DNA of 31,286 bases from JBBKWJ01 sp037968895 (GCA_037968895.1 JBBKWJ010000194.1:1-31286), one strand, 5' to 3'. Positions 1 through 7,099 are shown, numbered from the stretch's first letter. Notes: generated by a model not told the origin, from the letters alone. A program made the numbers and translations.

Positions 1-2
1 TA

Positions 3-158
3 ACTGCCGAGCTGAGGGGCGACACCATCATCGTCTTCGGCCAGCTTGGCCCCGTGCTACTTGCCGACTACGACATCGGACTGCCGTCAGCGGCGGTCGT
101 GCTTTCTGTCGAAGACAACACACTCATCGAGCTTCAGGTGTTCTTCCGCAAGAGCTAG
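3..158 (+). CDS. C-terminal end of an unidentified protein (partial)
   Basis: The frame is open from the left edge and ends at TAG 156-158, giving 51 residues that finish ...ELQVFFRKS. The content looks like real protein: alternating hydrophobic strands (TIIVFGQLGPVLLADYDIG) and a beta-rich end. I do not recognise the family from this tail. It converges on the minus-strand gene ending at 172, only 13 bases away. The start and most of the protein lie outside the window. Confidence 0.55.
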   Translation, partial: TAELRGDTIIVFGQLGPVLLADYDIGLPSAAVVLSVEDNTLIELQVFFRKS

Positions 159-171
159 CTGCGACGAAGCT

Positions 172-1299
172 TCAGCGTGCCAGAAGGGCCGCTGCGTCTG
201 TCGCTGTCCGGTCGGATCGAATGACCCCGGGCTTGGTGTCGAAACCGCTGTCCCACTGCCACCCGTCGATTGGGCTCGTTTGCCACCAACCGGCTGCGCC
301 GATATCGGATGCGGTGTCTATGAGCGATGTGAGATAGTCAACCCGCTTCGACTCGTCATCGTCGATGGGCGCCAGGTCGGCTGCGGCGACGACCTCGCGC
401 TCGCCCGCTTCACTCATCACCCGAGCTAGAGCTTCACCTTGAAATTCGACGAGGCGGTCCTGTTCGAAGGCATGCCATCCGCCGGTGGCATCGATGCGCA
501 CAGGTGGTCGAAGCTGCACGATGATTCGGTCAAACGCATCGCGCATATGGGGGACGCTCGATGTCAGCGTTCCCGGCACGGGAAGCTCGCCGTCGCTGAG
601 CGCAATCGTCCACGACTGCCATAGATAGTCGTCGAGCATGTTTGCTTCGGGGCGCGCTTTCACATTGTCGGCGTCCCAGTGGACGATGCGAGCGGTCTGA
701 AAGGTGGCAACCGGAAGACTGCCCTTGAGCATGCGCCACGCCTCACCATCGGCCAAGACCGCAGCTCGAACCGCCTTGGCTGCTCGCTTGGTGTCGGCCC
801 AGCCTGGGGGAGCAGTGGCATATCGAAACTGCCGCAGGGCGAGCAAGATCGGCTCTCGTTGCGGCACGATCCCGGAAATCAGATCGCCGAAGTTTTCGCC
901 GATCCAATCGATGTGACGGGGCCAAAGAAGTGACCGGCTGCGATCATCGCTGAAGCCGCCCTCGTTGTCGGCAAACCAGCCTGGTAATGTGCCGTCGACA
1001 AGACACAACCACGGTTTCAATCCAAGCTCGGTCGCCCGAATCAAGACGCCGCGTTGAAACTCGACCTCCGCTTGATCGTGGCGATCCTCTTCCGGTTGGA
1101 GCCGTGCCCATTCGGCGGTCAGCATGATTTCTTTGATACCGAGACCGGCAAGTTGGATGAGGTCGTCGTCCCACGTGGTGCGGAAACCGGCGCCATCGTT
1201 TGACGCTGGCGCTCGACCCTTGCTGATCCAACGGGACCAGTCGGCGTTGTCAGATACGCCCTCGAGTTCGGCCGAGGTAAGAGCCGCTCCGGTGAACAT
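172..1299 (-). CDS. Glycoside hydrolase family 1-like protein, probably catalytically inactive
   Basis: A 375-residue protein with the layout of a GH1 beta-glucosidase TIM barrel: an early W...D segment, AEWARLQP (residues 62-69, like the GH1 'EWSRIEP' strand), LPGWF...GGF (105-116), and a C-terminal end GWWQTSPIDGWQWDSGFDTKPGV that matches the GH1 'W(S)LxDNFEWxxGYxxRFGL' tail. The normal acid/base motif NEP reads REP (Glu149), and the nucleophile motif TENG aligns with AADL (about 306-309), so the nucleophile Glu is missing. The sugar-binding His before LPxW is also absent. At 375 residues it is shorter than typical GH1 enzymes (about 450). The ATG overlaps the TGA of the upstream HAD gene (TGATG), suggesting coupled translation. 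Family assignment is good; loss of activity is inferred. Confidence 0.75.
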   Translation of the reverse strand: MFTGAALTSAELEGVSDNADWSRWISKGRAPASNDGAGFRTTWDDDLIQLAGLGIKEIMLTAEWARLQPEEDRHDQAEVEFQRGVLIRATELGLKPWLCLVDGTLPGWFADNEGGFSDDRSRSLLWPRHIDWIGENFGDLISGIVPQREPILLALRQFRYATAPPGWADTKRAAKAVRAAVLADGEAWRMLKGSLPVATFQTARIVHWDADNVKARPEANMLDDYLWQSWTIALSDGELPVPGTLTSSVPHMRDAFDRIIVQLRPPVRIDATGGWHAFEQDRLVEFQGEALARVMSEAGEREVVAAADLAPIDDDESKRVDYLTSLIDTASDIGAAGWWQTSPIDGWQWDSGFDTKPGVIRSDRTATDAAALLAR

Positions 1300-1931
1300 C
1301 AGCCAAGACCCAACAGATCGCGGATCTCGGTGATTGCGGCGTTTGGGTCGGCCTGCACATGAACGGAGTGAAGTCCAAAGGCGACAGCAGCATCGATGTT
1401 TCGTTGCATGTCGTCGCAGAAGAGGGCCTCGTCGACAGTGAAACCAACCGCCGCCAACGACGCAGCGAAGAACGCTGGGTCCGGTTTGCGGACACCAACA
1501 TCAGCTGAGTTCACGATGCAATCGGCGAGGCCGGTTGCGATGTAGCGATCGTTGAGCATCTGATTGCCGCTGGCGAAGTTGTTGGTAGCTACGGCGACCA
1601 TCACGCCAGCTTCCCGAGCGTCTCGCATCAGACTAAGCATTTCGGGCCGATCGGGCGTGCTGAAGATTCCCGGATGAGCCGGGTCGAAGAGGCGTCCCGC
1701 TCCCTCGGAGAATCCATCGACCCAGGCCCGCAGCTCGTCGTCGTGCACCTCACCTCGTTCTGCGAGATGAAAGATCGATTCTTCGTTGCTGACGTAGCTT
1801 GCGAGCCCGGTGAACGCCTTTGACATCTCCTCGGGGGAAAGCTCAAGCGCGGCGGCCGCCGTGAGCATCATGTCCTGTAGCGGACCGGTGATCGTGCCAG
1901 CCCAATCGATCAGAAGTGTGCGATACGCCAT
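1299..1931 (-). CDS. HAD-superfamily hydrolase
   Basis: Starting at the ATG at 1931 (MAYRTLLIDWAGT...) gives about 210 residues. The open frame continues upstream to 1994, but those residues do not look like HAD sequence. All four HAD motifs are visible: motif I DWAGT, motif II VAVATNN, motif III Lys in VRKPDPAFF, motif IV FCDDMQRNID. A helical cap lies between motifs I and II. Motif I has Ala where most phosphatases have the second Asp (DxD), as in phosphonoacetaldehyde hydrolase, so substrate and mechanism may differ from a simple phosphatase. It is the first gene of a two-gene minus-strand operon with the GH1-like gene (TGATG junction) and is divergent from the VWA gene at 1998. Confidence 0.85.
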   Translation of the reverse strand: MAYRTLLIDWAGTITGPLQDMMLTAAAALELSPEEMSKAFTGLASYVSNEESIFHLAERGEVHDDELRAWVDGFSEGAGRLFDPAHPGIFSTPDRPEMLSLMRDAREAGVMVAVATNNFASGNQMLNDRYIATGLADCIVNSADVGVRKPDPAFFAASLAAVGFTVDEALFCDDMQRNIDAAVAFGLHSVHVQADPNAAITEIRDLLGLG

Positions 1932-1985
1932 TGGCAAGAGCGTAACGCTGCGAACCGCGGCTCGGTCCAGCGAGCAAACTCGTTG

Positions 1986-1991
1986 TAGTGT
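1986..1991 (+). promoter_or_regulatory. Putative -10 box (TAGTGT) of the VWA gene, leaderless
   Basis: TAGTGT fits the actinobacterial TANNNT -10 pattern and ends 6 bases before the ATG at 1998. No Shine-Dalgarno sequence is present, so the mRNA is probably leaderless. No clear -35 is seen. Confidence 0.5.
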
Positions 1992-1997
1992 CATCGC

Positions 1998-4037
1998 ATG
2001 GTTGGTAATCGCTTTCGTTACTCACGCTGGGATGGCACGCAGACGGGGTTCGAGCTTGATGCGTTCGACGTTCTGGGACAGTTGACCGACGACCTGCTCT
2101 ACCACGGCGACCCTCAAGCTGCGCTCAGAAGACTGATGCAAGATGGTTTCGACGATCAAAACGGCGATCGTGTTCAAGGGCTCCGCGAAATGCTCGAGAA
2201 GCTCCGTCAAGAACGGGCTGAGCGCCTCGAAAACAACAACCTCGGTGGTGTCTACGACGAGATCAACGACGAGCTGAGCGAACTCGTCACCCTCGAACGC
2301 CAGGGACTTGAAGACCGCCGGTCGTTGGCCGACATGACACTTGCCGACCCAGACTCAAAACCAGCCGATCAACGTTCGGCCGAATTGGCGCAAGAGACAG
2401 CGTCGATGAAGCAGATGAGTCTCGACCTTCTCCCCGATGATCTGGCTGGCAAAGTGCGTGGCCTTCAGAACTATGAGTTTGAGTCAGCCGAGGCTCAGCA
2501 GAAGTTTGACGATCTTGTCGACAAACTGCGCCAAGAACTCGTCAATCAGCAGTTCTCGCAGATGGCTGGCGCCATGGAAGACATGTCGCCGGAAGACCTC
2601 GCCCGCATGAAAGACATGATGGCTGAGCTCAATCGCATGCTCGAACAACGAGCGAATGGCGAAGAGCCAGATTTCAAGAAGTTCATGGAGGAATACGGCG
2701 ACTTCTTCCCTGAGAACCCAGAGACGCTCGACGAGCTCCTCGAAAACATGGCAGCCCAGATGGCGGCGATGCAAGCAATGATGAATTCAATGACGCCGGA
2801 GCAGCGCCAACAACTCATGGACCTTTCCAATCAACTATTGGAAGACATGGACCTCAACTTCGAGGCAAACCGGCTCGGCCAAAACTTGCAGCAGATGTTT
2901 CCCGATGCGGGATGGCAGAAGAGCTACAACTTCGACGGCTTCGACCCACTCGGAATGGCCGACGCATCGCAGATGATGAAAGACATGGCGCAGCTTGATC
3001 AGCTTGAGCAGTTCCTACAGCAGTCGTCATCGCCAGCTCAGCTCGCCGAGGTCGACATGGACGCGGTGCAGCGGCTGCTCGGTGACGAAGCCGCCGCGAG
3101 CATGGACCGGATCAGTCAGCTCACCAAGATGCTCGAAGACGCCGGGTTCGCGCACAGCAAGGAAGGCAAGCTGGAGCTGACGCCGAAGGGCCTGCGGCAA
3201 CTCGGGCAACAAGCGCTGGGCGAGCTCTTCAACAAGCTGGCGGACGACAAGATCGGACAGCACGACGTCGCCAAGTCGGGCCTCGGTCACGAGCGCAACT
3301 TCACGACGAAGCCATACGAGTTTGGTGACCCCTTCGACCTCGACATCAACCAGACGATTCGCAACGCGATACGTCGGAGCGGCGGCGGCTCGCCCGTCAA
3401 GCTGACGCCGGACGACTTCGAGGTTGTCGAGAACGAGCATCAGGTGAGGAGCTCGACGGTTCTCATGCTCGACCTCTCACTTTCGATGCCGATGCGCGAC
3501 AACTTCCTACCAGCCAAGAAAGTGGCGATGGCGCTCCAAGCGCTCATCTCTAGCCAGTACCCGAGGGACTATCTCGGCCTGATCTCGTTCAGCGAGATGG
3601 CCCACGAGTTCAAGCCGGCAGAGTTGCCCGAGCTGACGTGGGAGTTCGTCTACGGCACGAACATGCAGCACGCGTTCATGCTCGCTCGAAAGATGTTGGC
3701 CAAAGAATCTGGCACCAAACAGATCATCATGATTACTGACGGTGAGCCAACGGCCCACCTCGAACCGAATGGCGCGCCCTTCTTCAGCTACCCACCAGCG
3801 CGAGAGACGATCAACCAAACCATTGCTGAGGTTGTTCGGTGCACGAAGGCGGGGATCACGATTAACACCTTCATGCTTGATCCCGACGCAGGCTTGCGGG
3901 GATTCGTCGAAAGAATGACCGAGATCAATCGTGGTCGGGCGTTCTACACGACTCCTCAGAACCTTGGCGATTACGTTCTCGTCGACTTCATTGAGCACAA
4001 ACGATCGTTGCTCGGAAATCGACGACACTCGGCCTAA
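1998..4037 (+). CDS. VWA-domain protein with long acidic helical N-terminal region
   Basis: A 679-residue cytoplasmic protein with no signal peptide. Residues 1 to about 470 are helical, acidic and rich in Met/Gln/Asp/Glu. The C-terminal third is a von Willebrand factor A domain with a complete-looking MIDAS: DLSLS at 492-496 and ITDGEP at about 579-584. Size and layout resemble the actinobacterial VWA family typified by M. tuberculosis Rv0959 (from memory), whose members often sit beside a Mg-chelatase/MoxR-type AAA+ ATPase and may act as its metal-ion-dependent substrate adaptor. No such ATPase lies in this window, and the flanking genes are a divergent HAD hydrolase and a WhiB. The exact substrate is unknown. 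Confidence 0.85.
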   Translation: MVGNRFRYSRWDGTQTGFELDAFDVLGQLTDDLLYHGDPQAALRRLMQDGFDDQNGDRVQGLREMLEKLRQERAERLENNNLGGVYDEINDELSELVTLERQGLEDRRSLADMTLADPDSKPADQRSAELAQETASMKQMSLDLLPDDLAGKVRGLQNYEFESAEAQQKFDDLVDKLRQELVNQQFSQMAGAMEDMSPEDLARMKDMMAELNRMLEQRANGEEPDFKKFMEEYGDFFPENPETLDELLENMAAQMAAMQAMMNSMTPEQRQQLMDLSNQLLEDMDLNFEANRLGQNLQQMFPDAGWQKSYNFDGFDPLGMADASQMMKDMAQLDQLEQFLQQSSSPAQLAEVDMDAVQRLLGDEAAASMDRISQLTKMLEDAGFAHSKEGKLELTPKGLRQLGQQALGELFNKLADDKIGQHDVAKSGLGHERNFTTKPYEFGDPFDLDINQTIRNAIRRSGGGSPVKLTPDDFEVVENEHQVRSSTVLMLDLSLSMPMRDNFLPAKKVAMALQALISSQYPRDYLGLISFSEMAHEFKPAELPELTWEFVYGTNMQHAFMLARKMLAKESGTKQIIMITDGEPTAHLEPNGAPFFSYPPARETINQTIAEVVRCTKAGITINTFMLDPDAGLRGFVERMTEINRGRAFYTTPQNLGDYVLVDFIEHKRSLLGNRRHSA

Positions 4038-4078
4038 ATCGTCATGGATCGCGAATTTGGCAGTGAGAATGACGATTT
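4036..4078 (+). terminator. Inverted repeat at the end of the VWA gene
   Basis: AAATCGTCAT at 4036-4045, starting inside the stop codon, is matched by ATGACGATTT at 4069-4078: a perfect 10-bp stem with a 23-base loop. There is no U-tract, so it may be a weak terminator or an mRNA-end stabiliser. Confidence 0.4.
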
Positions 4079-4181
4079 CGCGCGCCTGAGAGCCCAGTTC
4101 AGACGCTTAAGTACCAGAAAACTATGATTCAGTGGTGCATTTCGCTTGTAAAACTTCCCAGATGACGGCAAGATCACAGTG

Positions 4182-4193
4182 TTGTAATTACAA
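4182..4193. promoter_or_regulatory. 12-bp perfect palindrome TTGTAATTACAA upstream of whiB
   Basis: An AT-rich perfect palindrome in an otherwise GC-rich leader, directly abutting an ATG at 4194 that opens a 41-codon reading frame overlapping whiB. It could be an operator for a dimeric regulator or part of a -10 region; the sequence alone cannot decide. Confidence 0.35.
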
Positions 4194-4319
4194 ATGAACT
4201 TTCGCGCCCTCCCGAGCCCCCGCTCCGGTCGGCGCTTGCGGCCCCTACCAATCGACGATTTACCCGCCATGGGCCTCACGGCGGAGGAGACTACATGCGC
4301 ATCGGGCGGAAGCAATTGA
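4194..4319 (+). CDS. Possible 41-codon upstream ORF overlapping the whiB start
   Basis: ATG at 4194 opens a frame, with a second in-frame ATG at 4269, that runs through the whiB Shine-Dalgarno and first codons and stops at TGA 4317-4319. That TGA overlaps an ATG (4319-4321) which is codon 9 of the whiB frame, giving a TGATG junction typical of translational coupling. The peptide is Arg/Pro-rich at first (MNFRALPSPRSGRRLRPLP...). It could be a regulatory leader ORF or a chance frame. No homology is recognised. Confidence 0.3.
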   Translation: MNFRALPSPRSGRRLRPLPIDDLPAMGLTAEETTCASGGSN

Positions 4320-4612
4320 TGCTGGACACGTCTTGGCAGGCGTCCTCGAACTGTTTGGGTGTTGACCCAGACTTGTTCTTCCCCGAGCGGGGAGCATCAA
4401 CAAAAGAGGCGAAAGAAGTTTGCCGAGGCTGCGTCGTTCGCGAGGATTGCCTCGAGTTCGCACTCAACAATGGCGAGAAGTTTGGCATCTGGGGTGGCAT
4501 GAGCGAACGCGAACGCCGACGTATCCGGCGTCAACGTGCCCTGGCACGCCAAGAGGCCGCCGGGATTGCGGCAACGCCCGCAGTAACAGCAACCGCTGTC
4601 TCGGTGGGCTAG
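4295..4612 (+). CDS. WhiB-family iron-sulphur transcriptional regulator
   Basis: A 105-residue WhiB-like protein. Four cysteines (C20, C43, C46, C52; pattern C...CxxC...C) would bind a [4Fe-4S] cluster sensitive to O2 or NO. The GIWGG turn (64-68) and the basic tail (ERERRRIRRQRALARQ) are family hallmarks; WhiB proteins bind sigma factors and DNA. There is no AT-hook (RGRP), so it is not WhiB7-type. A strong GGAGGAG lies 6 bases before the ATG at 4295, which fixes that start. A second in-frame ATG at 4319 overlaps the stop of the upstream ORF and would give a protein of more usual N-terminal length. It lies upstream of tatA and an ECF sigma gene on the same strand. Confidence 0.92.
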   Translation: MRIGRKQLMLDTSWQASSNCLGVDPDLFFPERGASTKEAKEVCRGCVVREDCLEFALNNGEKFGIWGGMSERERRRIRRQRALARQEAAGIAATPAVTATAVSVG

Positions 4613-4650
4613 AGCTGGCGCTGTAGTGTCAGCTGCTCTGTGATTCGGAG

Positions 4651-4662
4651 CCCCTCGAGGGG
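4651..4662 (+). terminator. Short GC palindrome between whiB and tatA
   Basis: CCCCTCGAGGGG is a perfect palindrome that can form a 4-bp GC stem with a tetraloop. It has no T-run, so it is only a weak terminator candidate. The tatA promoter lies just downstream. Confidence 0.25.
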
Positions 4663-4688
4663 TAACAACGCACAGAACCCGAATGCTG

Positions 4689-4694
4689 TACGCT
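4689..4694 (+). promoter_or_regulatory. Putative -10 box (TACGCT) of tatA, leaderless
   Basis: TACGCT fits TANNNT and ends 7 bases before the tatA ATG at 4702. No Shine-Dalgarno sequence is visible. Confidence 0.45.
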
Positions 4695-4701
4695 GTCTCC
4701 T

Positions 4702-4881
4702 ATGCCTGCAGGTCTCGGTGGTTCAGAACTCATCATTATTCTTGTCATCGTTCTTGTCTTGTTCGGTGGAGCGAAGCTCCCGAAGCTGGCGCGGAGCATT
4801 GGCGAGGCCCAGAAGGAATTCAAAAAGGGTTTTGACGAAGGCGCGGGCGAAGACGCCGACGCCGACGACGAATCTGCCTGA
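4702..4881 (+). CDS. tatA: Sec-independent (twin-arginine) translocase protein TatA/E
   Basis: A 59-residue protein with the complete TatA plan: a short N-terminus (MPAGLGGSE), one hydrophobic helix (LIIILVIVLVLF), the FG-K hinge (LFGGAKLPKLARSIGEA), an amphipathic helix with EFKKGF, and an acidic tail (DEGAGEDADADDESA). TatA oligomers form the membrane path through which TatC exports folded proteins bearing twin-arginine signals. No tatC is in the window. It sits 56 bases upstream of an ECF sigma gene; mycobacterial sigE loci also carry a tat gene (tatB), so the link may be conserved, although order and paralogue differ. Confidence 0.9.
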   Translation: MPAGLGGSELIIILVIVLVLFGGAKLPKLARSIGEAQKEFKKGFDEGAGEDADADDESA

Positions 4882-4937
4882 TTCGGGAACCATCTCGGGA
4901 CAACGTGCGTTTCCAACCACATCGAGGCTCGAACTAG

Positions 4938-5489
4938 GTGGTTGAGAATCTCCGACGTCGAACTCGTGCGACCGAAGTCCCCTCGTGGGAAGAGGTCGCC
5001 CACACGCATGGCCGTTTTATCTACAGCCTTGCGTATCGACTTGCGGGCAATCATCACGATGCCCAGGACTTGGTGCAAGAGGTGTTGTTGCGAGTGAGAC
5101 GAGGACTAGCCACGTATCAGCCAGGCAACCTCGAAGGCTGGCTGAGCCGCATTACCACCAACGCATTTCTCGACCGCGTGCGTAAACAGAAGCGACGCCC
5201 CACCACGCCACTTCCCGACGACCCAGACAGGGTTCTTCAGGGATCGGCTGGCATTCATGCCGAGCTTGCCCAACACGATTTGCCCGAAGACCTGCAGCAG
5301 TTACTTGCTGACCTTCCGGTTGACTTCCGAGTGCCAGTGGTCCTCAAGGACGTGCTCGGCTACTCCTACGAAGAGATAGCTGACCAGCTTGACATACCTA
5401 TTGGCACCGTTCGCTCGCGAATCCATCGTGGGCGAGGGCGCCTTCGAACGGCACTAACGGCGGCGAATGCAGGAGGCTCAGAAGAGTGA
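4938..5489 (+). CDS. ECF RNA polymerase sigma factor (SigE-like)
   Basis: A 183-residue ECF sigma factor. Region 2 (about 25-90) contains the core-binding and -10-recognition helix AQDLVQEVLLRVRRGL followed by GWLSRITTNAFLDRVRKQKRR. Region 4 (about 117-172) has the helix-turn-helix GYSYEEIADQLDIPIGTVRSRIHRGR, which reads the -35. Such factors control cell-envelope or oxidative-stress genes and are held inactive by an anti-sigma factor. The start chosen is GTG 4938. The stop overlaps the GTG of the next gene by 4 bases, implying a coupled pair. The nearest known relatives are likely actinobacterial SigE/RpoE; orthology is not proved. Confidence 0.9.
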   Translation: MVENLRRRTRATEVPSWEEVAHTHGRFIYSLAYRLAGNHHDAQDLVQEVLLRVRRGLATYQPGNLEGWLSRITTNAFLDRVRKQKRRPTTPLPDDPDRVLQGSAGIHAELAQHDLPEDLQQLLADLPVDFRVPVVLKDVLGYSYEEIADQLDIPIGTVRSRIHRGRGRLRTALTAANAGGSEE

Positions 5490-6187
5490 CCGACCAATTT
5501 CGTCCCGAAGAAGAACCCTGGGAGCTAGAGATCCAAGACCTGCTTGGTTCGCTTCCTTCGATCGATCCGCCGCAGGGCTTCATCGCTAAGGCATTGAATC
5601 GGCGGCCGCTATTTGCCGGACGGCTTGGTCTGACCTTCGCCGTTGCAGCGTGCGGCGTCGTTGGCGCCAGCTTGGCCACTGGCTGGTTCGGACCACGTGA
5701 AGTCGTCCCCGAGCTCGCGTCCATCACCCAACAACACGAGATGTCGTCGGCCAGCCTCTTCGGCGGCCTCAGCACCGTGTCGTCGCCCCTATTCGAGGCG
5801 GTTGATAGTGAAGACGTCACCACACCAGTAACGCTGCCTCCCAGCTGGGACCATGCAGCGAACTACTCCTCTAACGACCTCACACAGGCGCTGTACGCCG
5901 AGGGAGACGACGCGGTCTCTGTCTTCGCCGAGCGGGGCCGTGTGGCCTGGGACGCCATGTCGGAGGCGGGTCGAACGTCCATTAATGGGTATCCAGCGTG
6001 GGTTGACCCTGACGAGAACATCGTCGTAATGCAGGCTGCCGATTCGGTGGTCACCGTGGTTGGATTGACTCCAGATGAGGTCGCAAACTTGCTTGGCGAA
6101 ATGCCAGGCGAGCATGAGGGCTTCTGGAACACGGCGCTTGACGTCGCCAACGGTCTTGCGACGAGCGTCGGCTTCCCCGAATCGTAA
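5486..6187 (+). CDS. Single-pass membrane protein, probable anti-sigma factor partner
   Basis: A 233-residue protein whose GTG start overlaps the sigma-factor stop (GTGA). Residues 1-40 are a cytoplasmic, acidic segment (EIQDLLGSLPSIDPPQGFIAKAL), 44-66 a hydrophobic helix, and 70-233 an exported domain with no motif I recognise. Position and topology are those of a membrane anti-sigma factor: the short inner segment would bind the sigma factor and the outer domain would sense a signal. The usual zinc anti-sigma motif (HxxxCxxC) is absent, so the assignment rests on context and topology. Confidence 0.65.
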   Translation: MTDQFRPEEEPWELEIQDLLGSLPSIDPPQGFIAKALNRRPLFAGRLGLTFAVAACGVVGASLATGWFGPREVVPELASITQQHEMSSASLFGGLSTVSSPLFEAVDSEDVTTPVTLPPSWDHAANYSSNDLTQALYAEGDDAVSVFAERGRVAWDAMSEAGRTSINGYPAWVDPDENIVVMQAADSVVTVVGLTPDEVANLLGEMPGEHEGFWNTALDVANGLATSVGFPES

Positions 6188-6290
6188 ACGGGCGAGGAAT
6201 GCCCTGGGTCCGCGCGCGCAAATGGCCCGGATGGACACGCCATCAGGGCCGAGGTGCGAATATTCGGTTTGTCGCTCCGGTTTGAGCGGT

Positions 6291-6332
6291 GAATCAGCCG
6301 AAACGCTAGGCGTTTATTGAGACGGCTGATTC
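6291..6332. terminator. Compound hairpin spanning the 3' end of the second whiB
   Basis: The outer arms GAATCAGCCG (6291-6300) and CGGCTGATTC (6323-6332) are a perfect 10-bp inverted repeat. Immediately inside is a second perfect hairpin, AAACGC-TAG-GCGTTT (6301-6315). The whiB stop codon (6306-6308) lies inside the inner hairpin. It probably terminates transcription from one or both of the convergent genes ending at 6187 and 6306. Confidence 0.55.
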
Positions 6333-6590
6333 GAGTCGTTCCGCCCGACGTGCTTTCAAGATTCGGCGGCGTTGGCGTTCTGAGGTTGCCCCCCAAACGC
6401 CATGGTCGACGCGATTGCTAAGTGCGTACTCAAGACAAGGTTCCTTCACAGGGCAGCTTGAGCAGATCTCTTTCGCGATTTCGACGCCTACGCCGTCGCT
6501 GGGGAAAAACACAGCGGGCGGATGGTTGTTGCAGTTTCCGGTTGCCATCCAATTGGAGTCCATGTGGCTAAAGACGTTGCGGAGGGCCAT
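6306..6590 (-). CDS. WhiB-family iron-sulphur transcriptional regulator (second copy)
   Basis: A 94-residue WhiB protein with cysteines at 20, 43, 46 and 52 (CSSCPVKEPC), GVWG at 64-67 and a basic tail (ERQRRRILKARRAERL). Spacing of all motifs is identical to the WhiB at 4295, so the two are clear paralogues, but the sequences have diverged. A GAGGG 4 bases before the ATG at 6590 supports that start; inner ATGs at 6563 and 6548 are alternatives. It is divergent from the small acidic-tail gene at 6699 and converges on the anti-sigma-like gene. It has no AT-hook, so it is not WhiB7. Confidence 0.92.
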   Translation of the reverse strand: MALRNVFSHMDSNWMATGNCNNHPPAVFFPSDGVGVEIAKEICSSCPVKEPCLEYALSNRVDHGVWGATSERQRRRILKARRAERLESAVSINA

Positions 6591-6685
6591 TTGGTTCCCT
6601 CTAGGTCAAAAGAATCACAAGTATTTTGGGTGAAGATGTCGTTTTGCCTGGTCAGGGCGTTTGTCGCTCAATGAGGGGACGGCGA

Positions 6686-6691
6686 TAGCCT
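6686..6691 (+). promoter_or_regulatory. Putative -10 box (TAGCCT), leaderless
   Basis: TAGCCT ends 7 bases before the ATG at 6699. TTGTCG at 6661-6666 is a possible -35, 19 bases upstream. Confidence 0.5.
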
Positions 6692-6698
6692 GACCCCT

Positions 6699-7097
6699 AT
6701 GTCTGAAGTCGGAATGCTTGAAGACGCCGCACCCGTAGCTGGCGCAATCCTCATTTACCTTGGTCCCGTTTCCCCACACTGGGAGATCCGAGCGACCTGG
6801 GGTGACGTGCCAGTGGTCGATGCGTTCCGTCACCGCGTGAACGCACGCCTTCTTCTTCTCCCGAAGCACGATCCACAGTTTCGTCGTAACCGTGAGCGTG
6901 TCAATCGTGACGCAGAGCGTGAGCTCATCAAGCTCGAGTGGGATCTTGGCGACGACATGATCGAGAGCCGCACACCGCCGCCGGTGACCCCGATTCCCCA
7001 GTTCGAACCGGTTCCAGAACCAGTCATCGAGATCGCTGCGGAAGAAGAAGTCGCCGACGACGCACCAGCAGAGAACGACGCGTCCGAAGAAGAGTAG
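6699..7097 (+). CDS. Conserved-looking small protein of unknown function with acidic tail
   Basis: A 132-residue protein, not recognised. Residues 10-80 look folded (GAILIYLGPVSPHWEI..., then a basic segment around LLLLPKHDPQFRRNRERV). Residues 90-132 are a Pro/Glu/Asp-rich, probably disordered tail (PVTPIPQFEPVPEP... ending EEE). There is no signal peptide or membrane helix. The stop is 2 bases before the ROK kinase ATG, so the two are co-transcribed, which is the only functional clue. Confidence 0.7.
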   Translation: MSEVGMLEDAAPVAGAILIYLGPVSPHWEIRATWGDVPVVDAFRHRVNARLLLLPKHDPQFRRNRERVNRDAERELIKLEWDLGDDMIESRTPPPVTPIPQFEPVPEPVIEIAAEEEVADDAPAENDASEEE

Positions 7098-7099
7098 CG

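Noticed and set aside
4038..4294. whiB7-type antibiotic attenuator leader
   Set aside because: The downstream WhiB lacks the AT-hook of WhiB7, and no clear terminator/anti-terminator pair was found. Only the overlapping uORF was kept.
6938..7099. Upstream extension of the ROK kinase reading frame
   Set aside because: The added residues are Arg/Ser-rich shadow of the preceding gene. The conserved MAVVGIDLGGTK start at 7100 fits the family.
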